Shown: positions 12,420 through 25,900 of the stretch, one piece after another
How the letters are laid out: every line of letters begins with the position of its first letter
Numbering within the stretch: position 1 is the first letter of the stretch
NCBI GenBank assembly: GCA_008477525.1
Contig: SPDT01000007.1
Span: 4,836,001 to 4,900,000, forward strand
Direction: 5' to 3'
DNA length: 64,000 nucleotides
Source of the DNA: Hypomyces perniciosus
Taxonomy: Eukaryota > Ascomycota > Sordariomycetes > Hypocreales > Hypocreaceae
Made by a program: the position numbers and the translations under genes
Notes under the pieces: model-generated
Told to the model about the DNA's origin: nothing
What the model saw: only the letters and a program-made list of their open reading frames with translations
Database searches by the model: none

Positions 12420-15400
12420 GGTGATGATATGTATACTGCCATGGGGAATCTTTAGACAGTTTTCTCTTGTGTCACATTGCTAGGCAGATCAATTGATCAA
12501 TAATATTTCAACAGTATGTTCTTCTCGCCCCCCAAAGCGTAACTGTGATAGTGTTGCCCAGGATATTGGATTTTTTTGCCTATATAGTGAAAAGAGGTCA
12601 TTTCATTGCGGGCGCCATCATCCTAGCCTTTCTTACGCTCACTCACGCCGTTCCCACACGGACGGAAATCTGGCTGCTTGGCTGCTTGGCTGCATTGCAG
12701 GTCCGCCGAGCGCTCAGAGATCTCGATTTTTCTCAAGTTATGGATGGGTCCGCAATATCACCCTCGGCAAAAGTTCCGGCAGCACTGCTACGATGCTCCT
12801 GTATGCTGAACAAAATGTGCAGTCTTCGCTTATTGTCTTGCAGACAGCTGAATATCCGCCACCATCCTCATCCCATGGCTGGTTGGCTTACTCTGACGAA
12901 CTAGTGGGTTCTGTACGAACATCGAAGCAGGGCAGGGGCCTGGGCAGGATCCTGGAGAGGATGCTAATTCCGAACAACACGATGATGAGAGAGAAAGGGG
13001 TGTACCAAGAGCCCACGTGGTCTCATCTTAACCGGACAGGTTCGTTTGGGATGGTGGTTAAAAGCACCAGCATATCAAAATTTGGAGAAAGGTTGCCGAG
13101 CTTTGTGCGAGCGACATGACACCTTGACTGCATCTCTAGGGCGCGTGAGCCAGTCGCATCGCAAATCACATATGTTTTTGGCGGATTGATCGATATTAGA
13201 TGGGGCAGACATTTGGAGAGGGTGTTGAGGGGAGTCAGCGAGGCGGACAATCCGATGAGTCCGATACGACGAGGGGGATCTCAGATATTACTCCGTATTA
13301 CTATGTGCTCTAAGCGACACCCAGGCAAACATCATCGATTTGCAAAGATTCCCAATATCAACAAATCTGGATGCAATGCAACGAGGATGCGGACAACTGT
13401 CGGACGAATGTCGGCTTCGAGCAGTTACCGGCATAACCGGAGGACGAGGCTTTGGAGTCTGGATTGGATGTCTTGAAGCCTAGTGCAAGGCGCGGTTGAT
13501 CTGACGATGTGATGATGGTGGTGGCGTCTACGGAGTACTCGAACAGCTGCAATCGATGCAAGGGATGGGATGTCGTTCCTGGGGGATGAGACAAACATCT
13601 CTGGACTGCCTGATTGGAGTTGCTTGTGCAGATCGGCGTGGACAGTTCTGCTGGACTGCGTCGGACAACTGCAGCTGCAGGGTGTGATTGCTGGGATGTT
13701 GAAGATCCATTGCTGCAGGCTGATACAACGCAACCACGAATGAATTTGCCGCTTTACGAGTAGGTCTCGCAAACGCAACGACACTGTTTGTGATGTACGG
13801 AGCAAGACCGAGTACAACTGGCGGAAGATTTCCGGTGGATATTGAGGCTCTTGCCCAGATTGGCAGTACCAAGTATGAAGTATTACTGTGTCGTACTCTG
13901 TCATAAATGTCTTATTTTGCCCTGCCGTGCTTCGTACCGTGCCATGAGTCGTGCTCTGATGACAGGCTGATAAGGCTAACGGCCCCCTGCGGTTTCATCT
14001 CGAATCAATAAGGCTGGGCATAAGCAGCCAAAGAGTAGCATCAACTGACGGCCATAGCGTTATCCGGGGTTTGGAACGCCCAAATCTGTGAAGACATGAA
14101 AGCCTCTTGCAAATATATTCTGATGCTATATTCCAGGCTATCAAATTATCTACTCGTGGTAATACTACATACTAGTACTTCTGCTAACAGTTTCGGCGTT
14201 AGCAAAACGCGGGGTAGTCGGAACCAAGTGGATTCGAAAATGAACAAACTCTAGTACTACAGCCTTAAGGGCTTACTTACTCGTAATGCCATTTGCCATG
14301 ATGGCCAAACGCCCGCCAAACAACGTCCGGCCTCTTCTTTCAACTGCCACGACAAGAAGAAGTGACGGACCAGCCGAAATGAATGGCTTTCGCCTGGCAT
14401 ACCGCATGCATGGGCGATTTTCGCACATCTGCAAAAGCCACACTGGCCCAAGTGGGGAGGATCTCAGACCTACAGCCTCGATTGCTCGACATGACAGAGA
14501 CCGAACCGACTTTCGGCTTCCTTGTGCGTTATCCTTATGCCGGCCCAATGTCTCTTCTGGGTATACCCGAGGAGCGTTTCTTGGCGAATAGGCTCAAGGC
14601 TGAAGGCTGGTCCCGCCAGCTCGGAAATACGGCACTACCACCAAGACAATCACTCTCTATGCGTCATACTTCCTCCGAATCACAAACAGACAGATCCGGT
14701 AGGTCTCTTCAACGATAAGTGTGTGCTTCCTGTGGCTAATATGAAAAATGGGCAGACAAGGGGGATATGATTAAGGCTCCGTTCTAGTGCCAGCAATGGA
14801 TAAAGGCTATCCTATCCATACGGAGTCCGGTACGAAGTAGTACCCCGTAGCAGCCTATTGAATTGTCGCTATCACCAACGCCAAAAACGCCACTGGGGGT
14901 CCCTCGAGCGAACATGAATTGGCTTTTTTAAGACCTTGCTTCCCTGTGAGGGAAGTTCGGCCCGAGCGGTTCTTGGATGCACACGCCCCTCAAAGCTCGA
15001 TCCAAAAACGCCAGTTTCGAGGTGCGGGTGGATTCGTCCATCAGCTCTAATAGACATGGTCGCATACGGAGTGGTCCGCAGGGTCTAGATGCGATGACCA
15101 CAGCTAGGTATTCGCAAAGATGGTTGCGACTTGCCTGTCTGCATGCCGTCCGGTGTCTCGCGGATCCAGTGGAATCGGCGGTGATAGCTGAGGCTCACAA
15201 CAGAGGACGCAGGGAGACATAGTGACATGGCCTATTGCTTCCGCTGCAGACCAACAATATACTCATGAGTACATCGTTGCTGCATCAGAGCGCACAAACC
15301 ATGGCGTTGCTTGTCGGGGAGGGAGGTTAGCGGAATCTCACTCAGCCAGGAACTTCTGACAGACTGGAGTTTACAGCCATGGAATATTCTTTAAGCCCGC

Positions 15401-16016
15401 CACGCTACCCCCCTTGACCAATAGCCAACGGCCCGCCGGTGTAACTCCCTATACAAGCCATTCGTTGAAAGCCCTCTGTGCGCCTCCTTTTTGGGTTTCT
15501 ATTTCTGTCCGGGGTGGGTGGCCCGCTGAGGGGAACAAAGTTGGTGTTCTGCCTGCATCAAGCCTGGCGTTTGTTGCATGGCAGTGGTGCTTGGGACAGG
15601 CATGATGTTCGGCTTTTCCAAAGTCCGTTGGTATTCATCTAGAAAGCCTGATGGATGAGGCGGATGAATCAAGCCAGGCGCTTATGGCGATTATTATTCA
15701 ATCTCACATTGCATCATGGCCGCAGGCTAGGGCCTTCGGGGCCCTGTCTTTCGGCTACGCTTCACAACCTATAATAAGTTCGAGAAGCTCGCCATCCCCT
15801 CAGGATCTGTCCCACGTCGTCTGTCTTTCCCAGATGAAGGGGACTTGGCCTTCACTTATATGGGTCATAGACAAAACATAATTGTTGAGACGCCACTTTG
15901 AACAATCTCCCAACTCTGCGAGCAATCTCCGAGAGCTCTCCAGACTCTCCGAACCTCCAGGCCTCTTCTCACACAGTCAAACTCCGAAAGGGTCCGCCCC
16001 TTGACCGAGATTCACT
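12420..16016. other. 3.6 kb gene-poor stretch
   Basis: No protein-coding pattern found on either strand. Frames up to about 200 codons occur (for example 12493-13119 and 13425-13904) but overlap each other on both strands, lack family motifs and have no splice-linked partners. Base composition is mixed rather than AT-rich, so it does not look like RIP-degraded transposon. It contains palindrome-family motifs at 13289..13297, 13529..13537 and 14831..14839, and a 12-base direct repeat CCAAAAACGCCA near 14882 and 15002. Confidence 0.55.
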
Positions 16017-18208
16017 ATGAGATTCACTATCAATTTCTCAGAGAAAAAGGAGAGCGTCGTCAAGGCTTTCCGGACTGACCCAAATATCAACAGGGTCAAG
16101 AGCTGGGTTGACCCTGTCTCTCGTCGCCTCCCGTCAGCTACTGCTGAGTATCTGCTTGACAAGCTTCCGATACTACAGTGGCTTCCTAGTTATAATCCTC
16201 AATGGCTTCTCAACGACTTCATTGCCGGCATCACTGTTGGTGTCATGTTCGTGCCGCAGGGGCTTGCATATGCGAAGATAGCTACCATTCCACTAGCCAA
16301 TGGCCTGTATTCTAGCTGGCTACCCTCTCTCCTCTATGTCTTCCTCGGAACATCAAAAGGTATGCCTATTTCCATTATGATTTGGTAGCTGGTTTTTCAC
16401 CGAGACAAGTGCGTACAGAGGAAGCTAACATGGCCCCCCTGAACAGAAATCTCAACCGGTCCAACTTCCGTTATGGGTATTTTAACGGCAGAAGCCGTGT
16501 CCTCTTTATCAGCGGAGGGTTATAAACCAGCCCAAATTGCGTCAGCTCTGGCGTTTATGTCTGGAATATATGCCCTGGCCGTTGGTATCCTCAAACTTGG
16601 CTGGCTTCTCGACTTCGTTTCTGGGCCAGTCCTTACAGGATGGATTTCTGCTGTTGCACTTGTTATCCTTCTCGGCCAGGTTGGATCCCTTGTTGGCCTT
16701 ACGGTCGGCAGTAGCACCATAGAGATTATCGGCGGCGTCCTTGGCAATCTCAACAAGATTCGACCATGGACTTTGTGCATCGGCTTCACCAGCATCGCGA
16801 TGCTCTGGTTATTTGAAGTGACCACGAAGAACTCCAAGAACAAGTACATCAAATTCATTGGCACGAGCCGAACCGTTTTTGTTCTTGTCATCTACACCCT
16901 TACCTCCTACCTTGTGAACAGGAACCGTGATCCGAACAATTACATGTGGGATGTCTCAGCTGTTAGCACCCACGGCCTCATTCCCCCAAAGCCTCACGAC
17001 AGTGCACTCCTCTCCAAGGTTGTTGCTTCCAGCTTCGCACCATTTATCGCCATGTCGGTGGAGCATCTGGGTGTCGGGAGGGCGTTTGGTCTGAGGAACA
17101 ACTACAACATCGACAAGAGTCAAGAGCTCGTCTTCCTGGGCGCAACTAACATGGTCAACTCTCTTTTCGCGGCGATGCCAGTGGGGGGTGCGATGTCGAG
17201 GACGGCAGTCAACTCAAGTGCTGGGTGTCGGAGTCCCCTCAACTTCCTCTTCACAGCCGGATTCGTTCTCCTCGTCATCTTCGAGATATCTCCTGCCCTA
17301 TATTGGATCCCAAAGGCTTGCCTTGCCGCTATCATCGTACGTCAACCCCCTTCTCTGGTTATGACTAGGTATATGCTAATTCGTCTCGATAACAGATCAT
17401 GGCTGTTGTTCATCTGGTTTCCCCGCCCCGTCTTTTTTATCGCTACTACAGAATCTCCTTCATCGACTTTCTCGGATCCATGGTTGGTTTTTGGGTAACC
17501 CTTTTCACCTCAACAGAGATCGGTCTAGCCGCTGCTGTTGGCTTCAGCCTCGTCTACACAGCCATCCGACTGGCGTTCCCGCGTTGGGTCGGTTTAAGCC
17601 ATGCCGAAACTGAGCAGACGCACTGGGACGCCCAGTTGGCCTACTCGAAGAATCGCCTGCAGAACTCGGAGATAGACGTGCCCCCTGAGGCATACCTGGT
17701 CCGCTTCACCACCGATATCCTATTCCCCAACGCCGAGCGAATCAAGAGCTGGATTGTGGAAGACGTCAAAGTCCGCTACAATCCGCCTTCGGACGCAGTT
17801 CAGGACATCAACTCGAAGAACCGCAACTGGAATGACTCTACCCACAAGAAAACCCTCAGAATCCGCCACAGAAAGAACATCACGCCCATCTCAACCGACA
17901 TGACGCCTCTCCGCTATATAGTTTTAGATTTTGGAATGGTTTCATTCATCGACACTACGGGCGTTTTGTCCTTGGTTGAGTTGAAGATGGAGCTGCGCCG
18001 GTATCTGGGTAAGGATTTGCAATTCCGCTTTGTTGGCATGGTCGAGCCAGTCCGTGAGCGGTTCACCCGCTCTGAGTGGGAGTTTTCCCGCGAGGGAGAA
18101 CCAAGAACTGCGACCGAAGATGTCATCTACTCATCCCTTGAGGTTGCGCTCTTGCACCGGGAAGGTGATGAGAAGATTGAGTTTGTTGAGAAAAACATGG
18201 ATGTTTAA
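16017..18208 (+). CDS. Sulfate permease (SulP family) with STAS domain
   Basis: Exons 16017..16359, 16447..17336 and 17396..18208 give 681 residues. The N-terminal membrane domain has the SulP hallmarks: WLLNDFIAGITVGVMFVPQG, LAYAKIATIPLANGLYSSW, STGPTSVMG, and AMPVGGAMSRTAVNSSAG. About 12-14 helices are expected. The C-terminal ~150 residues form a STAS domain (RYIVLDFGMVSFIDTTGV). This resembles the high-affinity fungal sulfate transporters such as Neurospora CYS-14 and yeast Sul1/2, which import sulfate at the plasma membrane. Those are usually induced by sulfur limitation; no regulatory site was confirmed here. Two near-repeats of AGATTCACTAT flank the start codon; the second, 16017, is the first ATG in frame. 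Confidence 0.93.
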
Positions 18209-19930
18209 CTAACTCTGTTACTTGTATATGTTACGTGTTACGACTGATTGGGAATCTTAGTGATGACACTATGGGATTTCGACGCGGAAATTTTGAGAGA
18301 GCTCTTATGGATTGGGAATCTCAGAGGAGTTTGGGTTTGGGACTTTGGGCAATGAGACATAACAGATACTGCATGAATCTATGGCTTTCTAGATGGATGA
18401 TGGAACGACTACATTCGAGACTACCCTGAATTACTTGTTACTTCGTGCGATGACACAGGCTAGTTTGCTTCAAAATAAGCTGGGCAGTGAGAACTGTGAG
18501 TGATCAGGGGCAATTCGCAGATGGGAGGGTTGATGGACATCCCTAGAGTTGTGAATCCCTGCGTATAATGCCAATCTATGAACGCTGGCCCATAATAGGC
18601 ATAGGGGTTTCCTCTGATGGTCGTATTACCTGGCGCATGATCGAAGTCCCTACTCCGCACTCGTTCCCCAACCTTGATCGAAACTCGGCATTCACACTCG
18701 GATAACTTGTCGTCAACAAAAACGCCTTCTCCCTAATGACCCCGTGGCTGAGCAACTATTGTCTCGTGACCCAAGATGCGATGATTCCAGTTGCTGGTCC
18801 AACTTTAGTGGTTTCTGTGTGCTTATCCTTTCATCCTTCCCCCTCGTCTAGCTTCAGCCCGGACGTATTTCGGCATCCTGAGTGGTGTCAAGGTTGGTTA
18901 GTGTGGGCGTGGCAAACAAGTGATGGGCGAGTTTAGGCCCTGTTTCCCCTCTCTTTGGCGAGGGAAGGGTAGAATTCGGTAGATCGATACGAAGGGAGGG
19001 ATCCCGGGATATGGGGAACTTGCTGATGCGTACTTGCGGTAGTTCCAAGGCGGAGCAGACTAGTGGTTAAGGACTGAAGCGAGATGGCGGGGATGACGGA
19101 GGCCTTTTGCGGGTTCTTGGGGTCTGATGTACGGGGGTTGCCACTTTAAGGGGTCACGGCCTCCGTCAACTCAAGGAAAGGGGAGAACTGATGTGCGTTG
19201 TGCGTTGTGTTAAGAATGCAGTGTTGTTGGGGAATCACAAGGGGATCATTGACTCCATGGCCAATATATATACCTACCTTACTGAGTACATAGGAACCAC
19301 GCCACACACGCTTTTCACACAGCCCATTAAATGGGTGGGCGACACGGGTGGCTTGCTTAAGTGTCACGACGAGGAATGGAGCAGCGATCAATTAGTGAAG
19401 CAGGCTTGACGTTTAACGTTGTTGCGGCTCCTGGCAATACAGCTGAATCTGGTGAGAGGAAAGGCTGGGGATGTGAATTGAAGCCAGAGGCTGAGTCGCC
19501 AGCATGGCCATTGGCCAACACCAAGATGCAGACTGCCTATATCGGCACTATAATGTCGTGAAAGATATATTAGTAGATAATCACGCATAATTGGGGAGTG
19601 CGACCAGCTAAATCATCAAATTTGCCACTCTATAGTTGAGATAGCCGTAAACATTGGAACGTCTTATACTCGGCGTGAATGCCTCAAAATTGGAGGAGGT
19701 GGACCGGCGTGAGACTTCGCACCTCTCACATTAGGGGTAGCATGGATTGTCATGTTTCGTCCTGGCAAAGCCGTCACGAGCCCAGATGCATGATATTTCG
19801 TTACAATAGCCTTCATTTCCATAAACTCAACAAACAAATCTACATCCATACTTACAAATCCTGACATTCCCCCATATCCATTGTTGTGTAAGAACAGCAA
19901 AATGCTCTGTGCCCGACATCTCATCCTTAT
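18209..19930. other. Convergent spacer, sulfate permease / DUF3638 gene
   Basis: Between two convergent 3' ends. No coding pattern seen in 1.7 kb; the frames present are below about 90 codons and unsupported. Confidence 0.6.
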
Positions 19931-22900
19931 TCACTCTTCGACTTCTGTCTCGCACTCTTCGTCTGACTCTTGAGTCTCTTCTGTAGCAACACCATCAGGC
20001 ATCAATCCATCCGTGTTTTCTGCAGGCTCTCTTCGCATGAAGAAGGGATGGTTCTCCAGCACAGTCCGTCCCATACAGATGTACCCCATGGGCGTATGGA
20101 GAACATCATGCGTTTTTCGTCGGAGACCAAGCCACTCCATGACAAAGTCTGCAAGTCGCTGTCCTGAAAGCTCACCGGACAACTTCTTCGCGGATCCTCC
20201 GTTGAGGCTACCTCTTGGCTCTGTGACGCTACCGATATAACCTGCTACAGATGACCACTCAGAAAAATCAACATAAAGCCTGCCAGCCAATATGCCGAGC
20301 TCAACCTTGAACCAATCTGGGAACTTGTGATTGGCAGGTAGAGGCGGCAATGTATAGTACCGGAGCTCGTTGAATGGCAGCATCGCTTTAGTGACAGGAG
20401 CCGCATATGCGATAAGGTGTACCGCCGGCTTGTCGACTTTGGCAGAAATACGAAGTATTGGTATCAATCTCTCGACCTCTTCAGAAATGATAACAATTGC
20501 TGTCTTGGTAGTGGAGCTCCAGAGAATCCACTCCACAGGGCGCTGTATGTGCCACTTTTGTTAGCCGAGTTCAAAATAAGACTGGTTAAGGGTTGAATGA
20601 GACTTACCAAAAAGTTGTCAGCAGCAGCTTGATCACCTTTGGGGAGCCTCACAGTTCGAGAGAACTCTTTGGAGACAAAGAACATGGATCCGGTGCTGCG
20701 CACTCCAAACTTTTTGCCAACCTCTGTTCTTGCAATGTAGTCGAATGCATGCTCAATTGCGGCGCTTTTTGGTGCGATCACGCCGGTGTCCGTAAAATCC
20801 AATATGTCCATATGCAACCCTGGGAAGCCCAGTGCCTCATACTTTATCGACCGCTGTACCTCTCGTACACTTTCAAGCTGTAACTCAACCTCGCGTTCCT
20901 GTTCCACCTCACCCAAGGCTTCCACCTGAACAAGACTGAGATGGTGATTGGAATGGGCCAGTTTGTCAGCATAGTCTTGGAGTTGAGGGACACACATGCG
21001 CCCTAGGGAACGTCCCGATAAGCCCACGGATTGATCACCGTACAGTTGTTCCAAACTCAAGTGCTCTGGTTGCTGCAAGACACTGAGAAGTTTAGACTTG
21101 CTAAAGTCGCTGGTCAAGAAATCAGGATGCCGATTTAATGCATTCGTACGCCTGCAAAAGTCCAAGCCTTGTGCAATATACAGTCCATGCATATCCTCAT
21201 TAGTACGACAGGTTTGTTCCAATAGCCAGGAAACAACATGTGAAGAGTCAATTCTCTCCTCGGGGGAAACACCGCAGACATCCCGTATACTCTGGTCAAC
21301 TTCTGGTGGTGCGAAGAATGTGACTGATTGGGTTGTACGCAGCTGACGAAGGCGTATTGCCGCTATAAAATACAATTAGCATTTTATCCATGACTATCTT
21401 AAGAAGTGATACAAGAACGATGTAAAAAAGGACTGGGATGTAAGTGGTACTTGCCTTGCACTGTGTAGTCCTTGGTTTGCTTCAAGGCGAGCGTCAGGGC
21501 TCCACGTGCCTGTTCTGGCAGCTTCAAGTCAACTCCCCTTGTGTGAGCTTCGTCCAGATAGACGAGACATTGGCTCAGATCACTGGCGAATGGAGTTGTC
21601 AATAGTGGGGCGTCCGCCTTGATCCCGCCTCGATACAGCACCCAGGCACGATTGTCACTTCGAAAATACACTGCAGCTTTGGCATCATGGTCCACCTTAA
21701 GCCATAACTTTGCCAGAGTTCTGTTATCCAGTTCGAGAATGTATGCGCCCGCATCGATGAATATGCGCACCTTCTGACGATTCAGCTCTTTCAGAAGCCC
21801 CTTTTCGTTGAGACGTTTGCCTTCCGAGTTTGCGGCCACCTGATAGCCACTGCTCCGGGGCTGAAGGAGGTATGAGAGCACCTCGGCATTTGTTTGGCGT
21901 AGACTAGGAAGGTCATCCTGTTCGATTGTCAAGGGTAGAATGATACGGTTATCGTTCGTTCCGCTAAACCCAGTAGTTTTGGCCGCGCCTTTAGAAAGTA
22001 AGGGAATATCCCACGCGGATGCCTGCAACTTCACACTGAACTGCCTTGCATGCGCAGGGAAGACAAAGTTGTTCAAATAATGGTCAAGAACGATCCGACT
22101 CTTCCGCAAGTGCCTAAATAGATCGTGCATCTGCCCTTCATCATCCGCGTTGATCACGCTGAAGTCGTTTAATCCTGGTGGTAGACAAGACTCTGACGTC
22201 CACCTCTCGTAATGGGAGGCTGGGTCTTCTGAAGTCAGAACACGTTGAAGTCCCTGGCGGAATTGCTGATAAGTGAGCCCTGCGTAGTAAAATGAGAGAC
22301 AGGTGAACGTTATTGCCACATCAACGTGACCAAACTCGGCTAATTCTGAAGGTATGCCCTTCGCCTCAAATGGCACTGCAACAGGGTGACGACTGGGATG
22401 CAAGCCGTACTGAACGTTCCATCTCTTCCCAAGACAGAGGATTAGAATTCTGTTTATAATAAGCCCTCGAACAAGGAGAAGCTTCTTAGCTGCGGATTCT
22501 TGGTGAGTATAAGCAGCAACTGCCTTGTTAAACAAGCCAGCATCAAATTTCTCATCGGAGAGGACTTTGCAGATGATCTGTCGTTGGACGTTCCCGGTGA
22601 TCGGGTTGGCTGTACGGAGAAATGGCACTTTACCGGCGCAGATGTCATCGAGCAGGCAGGTATGCAATTCATCTTCGACATCGACCTTGAGGAACTGCAA
22701 CATGGGAAACCAGCCAGGCTGCGCTAAAATCTCCAGGCTCTTGGGGAATTTCTTTTGCAGCTCCGGTATGTGTTGTGCGACTAGAGCGAGTAGTCCTTGT
22801 GTGACTTGCCACCTAAAGGGGTGACCATCGACCGGCATCTCAGCTCCACTCGGATAATTGAGTTGCGTCTTGACAGATAGTGTAAAGTCAGATTCATCAA

Positions 22901-25900
22901 GCACGTCACGACAGTTGGTGTCAAGCCAAGTTTGGAATCCGATCATGGTGCCTGCTTCGTCCAGTTTGTTGTCAGCAACACGCTGCAAACCGCTCAGCTT
23001 GTAGGAGAGGATATGGTCGTGACAGGTGAGGAGTAGACCGTTCGCATCACGGAGGCCCTGATGCAACTGTGCGTACAGATTAAGCATGTCGCTCCTCGTG
23101 GGGGTCTGACGTGAAAATGGAATATGTAGAAAATCTCTCCCCACGAGCCCACCCAATCGCAATTGTGCAATCTGTGCTGTCTGTGTGAGCAGTGCCTTGG
23201 GCACTACAAGGCGGAAGAGATTGTTCCCATCCGCCAGTATCGCTGCCACCATGGGCATAATACAAGATGTTTTGCCTACATTTACGTTAGCTTTGTTCCT
23301 GCCATACATACCCGCAGAATGCCTATCCTGCCACTTCCGATCACATACCTTTGCCCATATTCAACTGCAGCACAGTGTTCTTTCGTGACGCCGGCTTTAT
23401 TAAGGCCTTTGCTACATCCACTTGTTCGGCACGGATGAGAAGGTTGCTGTCGATCTCAAGTAGCAGCCAGTCAGGCTGTTCAAGAGGGTCCCAATTCTCA
23501 TGCCCTAATAAGTTGCGTAGCTCTTCATCAATGGACCGTTCGTCTCTGCATAATAAAGCGTGTCTGATGCGCTCCAATTGCTGTAGCCTTGTGATGGCAA
23601 GGCCATAAGACACTAGTGCCTCTTTCATTCCAACGCCGTATTTATGGCCAGATCGCGATCTCAAGAGTTGGAGCATCTCCGTCGTGTTAACACTGGGCCA
23701 CATGGTACCTAGCGTCAGCCATTCGAAACGAGAGTCGTTGGCACCGAGAGCAGCGACAAGGAACTGGAGATGGGAATTGACGAGGATCCGCGCTTCAGCG
23801 ATTTCCTTCATAACGACGTGAAGCTCGGGCCGTGTAGTTTCGCGATTCAGTGGTTGCATTCGATTTGTCTTCTTTAAAGCCTCCAAACTCTTGAGGAGAT
23901 CCTCGCCATATGATTTGCGTATGGCGTTGGAAGTTGCGGCAAAGCGCTTCACGATCCTCTCGAGTTTAGCAACTTCTGGTTCGAGTTGCTGCCTATTTCT
24001 TTGGGGGGTTGTTCGGAGTAACAGATCAGGCTGTGTTGGTATTAATGGAGTGGCTCTCGGGAGCTCAATCTCGCGGCAAGCCTTCACCACAAGGTCCAAA
24101 TGAATTGACGGAATGACTCTTTCATGCCCCCCTCCGATAAAAAGTGGTTCATTCTTCACCCACTTCTCCGGGCGTGGGGTAACGCGTGGACCACGTTGAA
24201 GATCAAGGATATGTTGGACCTGGCTAATATAGACGGCAAGCTCGTCATTCTGCTGCCTACGGATCCAATCAACCCGAATAGTTTCCAATGCTAGGGGAAC
24301 ATCAATCAGAGTGGGCTGCCAGGATTCATCCCACTCAATGCTAGGAGAACCGGGCCACTGCTGAAGGAAATGTTTAGCTAGTTTCCTGCCTTCTTCTTCG
24401 CATAATATTTTGTGGCGACTGGATTGTGAGCTCTTAGTTCTTCCATTATTCATTGGCTGACAGTATGGTAGGCTAAGGCGATTTGTTTCTCCAAAATTTC
24501 TATAGACGGCTGTCCCCTCGATTCAAAGTCCCGGAAGCTAGGATGCGCCGGTGGTTGTATTGCCTTGAGCTCATCCACACATGCAAAGGCGACTAGTGAT
24601 GTAAGGAGATCCATGTTAGAATCTGGAGCAAATGCTAGAAGGCCAAGACAGAAAATTGACAAGGCTTTGTCCTCTGCATTTTGGCAATAGTTGACGAGAT
24701 CTCCCCATTTTTTATTGATGGGCTCTTCAATCTGACTGATCAAAGGCTCCCTATTCGGCAAGGGATTGGAGTCGTGAAACCCACCAATAAGGTTCCATGA
24801 ATTCAGCGTCGACTCCAGGTCAATTGCAATATGAACCCCATTCGAGGATGTAAGGATCTGACGAACAATCTGGTAGACGTTGGTGGCCCTTTCGGAAGTC
24901 TTCCGGTCACGGGGTCTGTATACAACGGTTCTAGTAATGTCCATGTTTGCGTCCATGATTGGACGTTCGTATAGCCCACGGCGAACCTGGGCACGATGGA
25001 GAAGATGATTCGGTCCATCAACGTCTTTCATGGCCATGCCAGAGAATTTAGCCAAGTCATAGGACCTTTTCTCGATTGCCTGAGTCAAAATACCGTAGGC
25101 GTCATGCTGTATAGTAGTCGTTAAGTCTTCGTTCCATGCTACTTTCTGTAAACGTTGGAGACCGGGTGGGTAATACTCTCGTCGAGGAATCAGCTCTGCC
25201 AAATTGTCCAGAATTGAGTGAACAGAGGCAAGAGGTGCCCACGGTTGAGCTGCACCAGATTGAAGGATTTTGAAGGCCTCCTCTGTGCCTGTACGGCCAG
25301 TAAGGGTATCAGGAAGACAGAATGATGTGATGGCATGGCACAGGGCTTTGAAGTACAGGAGACGCGGCTCGGGAGGCGACGATATCCTTCCCAAGACATC
25401 ATCAATCTCAAACTTTCCATATTCGACAGAACTAGTAAACCGGATGGAGACATGAATACCGCGACGCTGCCAAGTCGTGGCACCCAGGGGGATAATGACA
25501 CTCCTCCTTTGTGGGTTGGCAGTGTCTCGTAGCACAATCTTGCTATCAAGACCATACCAGGTTCCGGCGTCCTGGTTTGGGTCAATCTCCGCCTTCAGCA
25601 CGGGGCAATGGAGAAGCCCGCCTCTGTCCACAAAAAATGAGAGTTCCATATGTCGGAGCTCAACATATAGCTTACCCTTGATACCTTTAGACTGATATAC
25701 AGTCAACTTCTGCGGTAGTTCGAAATGTTGGAACATGTCCGCGACCTGATTAAATTCGCTTGACTGAGGGTCAACTAGTCGGACATTTCCACCGCGCTCC
25801 GCATATCTCTGTGGCACATTTATGAACCAATCTCGTGGCCGCGTTTTCCAAAACGTGGGAGCACGGCGTACCTCCAGTATGCCGGTTTTCAGGTTCAACC

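Noticed and set aside
12493..13119. 208-codon plus-strand frame after the oxalate decarboxylase gene
   Set aside because: No signal peptide, domain or intron partner, and rival frames of similar length overlap it; composition looks random.
14870..15015. 12-base direct repeat CCAAAAACGCCA about 120 bases apart as element ends
   Set aside because: Only two short copies, no inverted ends, no coding content between; chance cannot be excluded.
6406..18208. Secondary-metabolite or oxalate/sulfate gene cluster
   Set aside because: The MFS carrier, DUF1275 protein, oxalate decarboxylase and sulfate permease lack a backbone synthase or shared regulator and are separated by long gaps.
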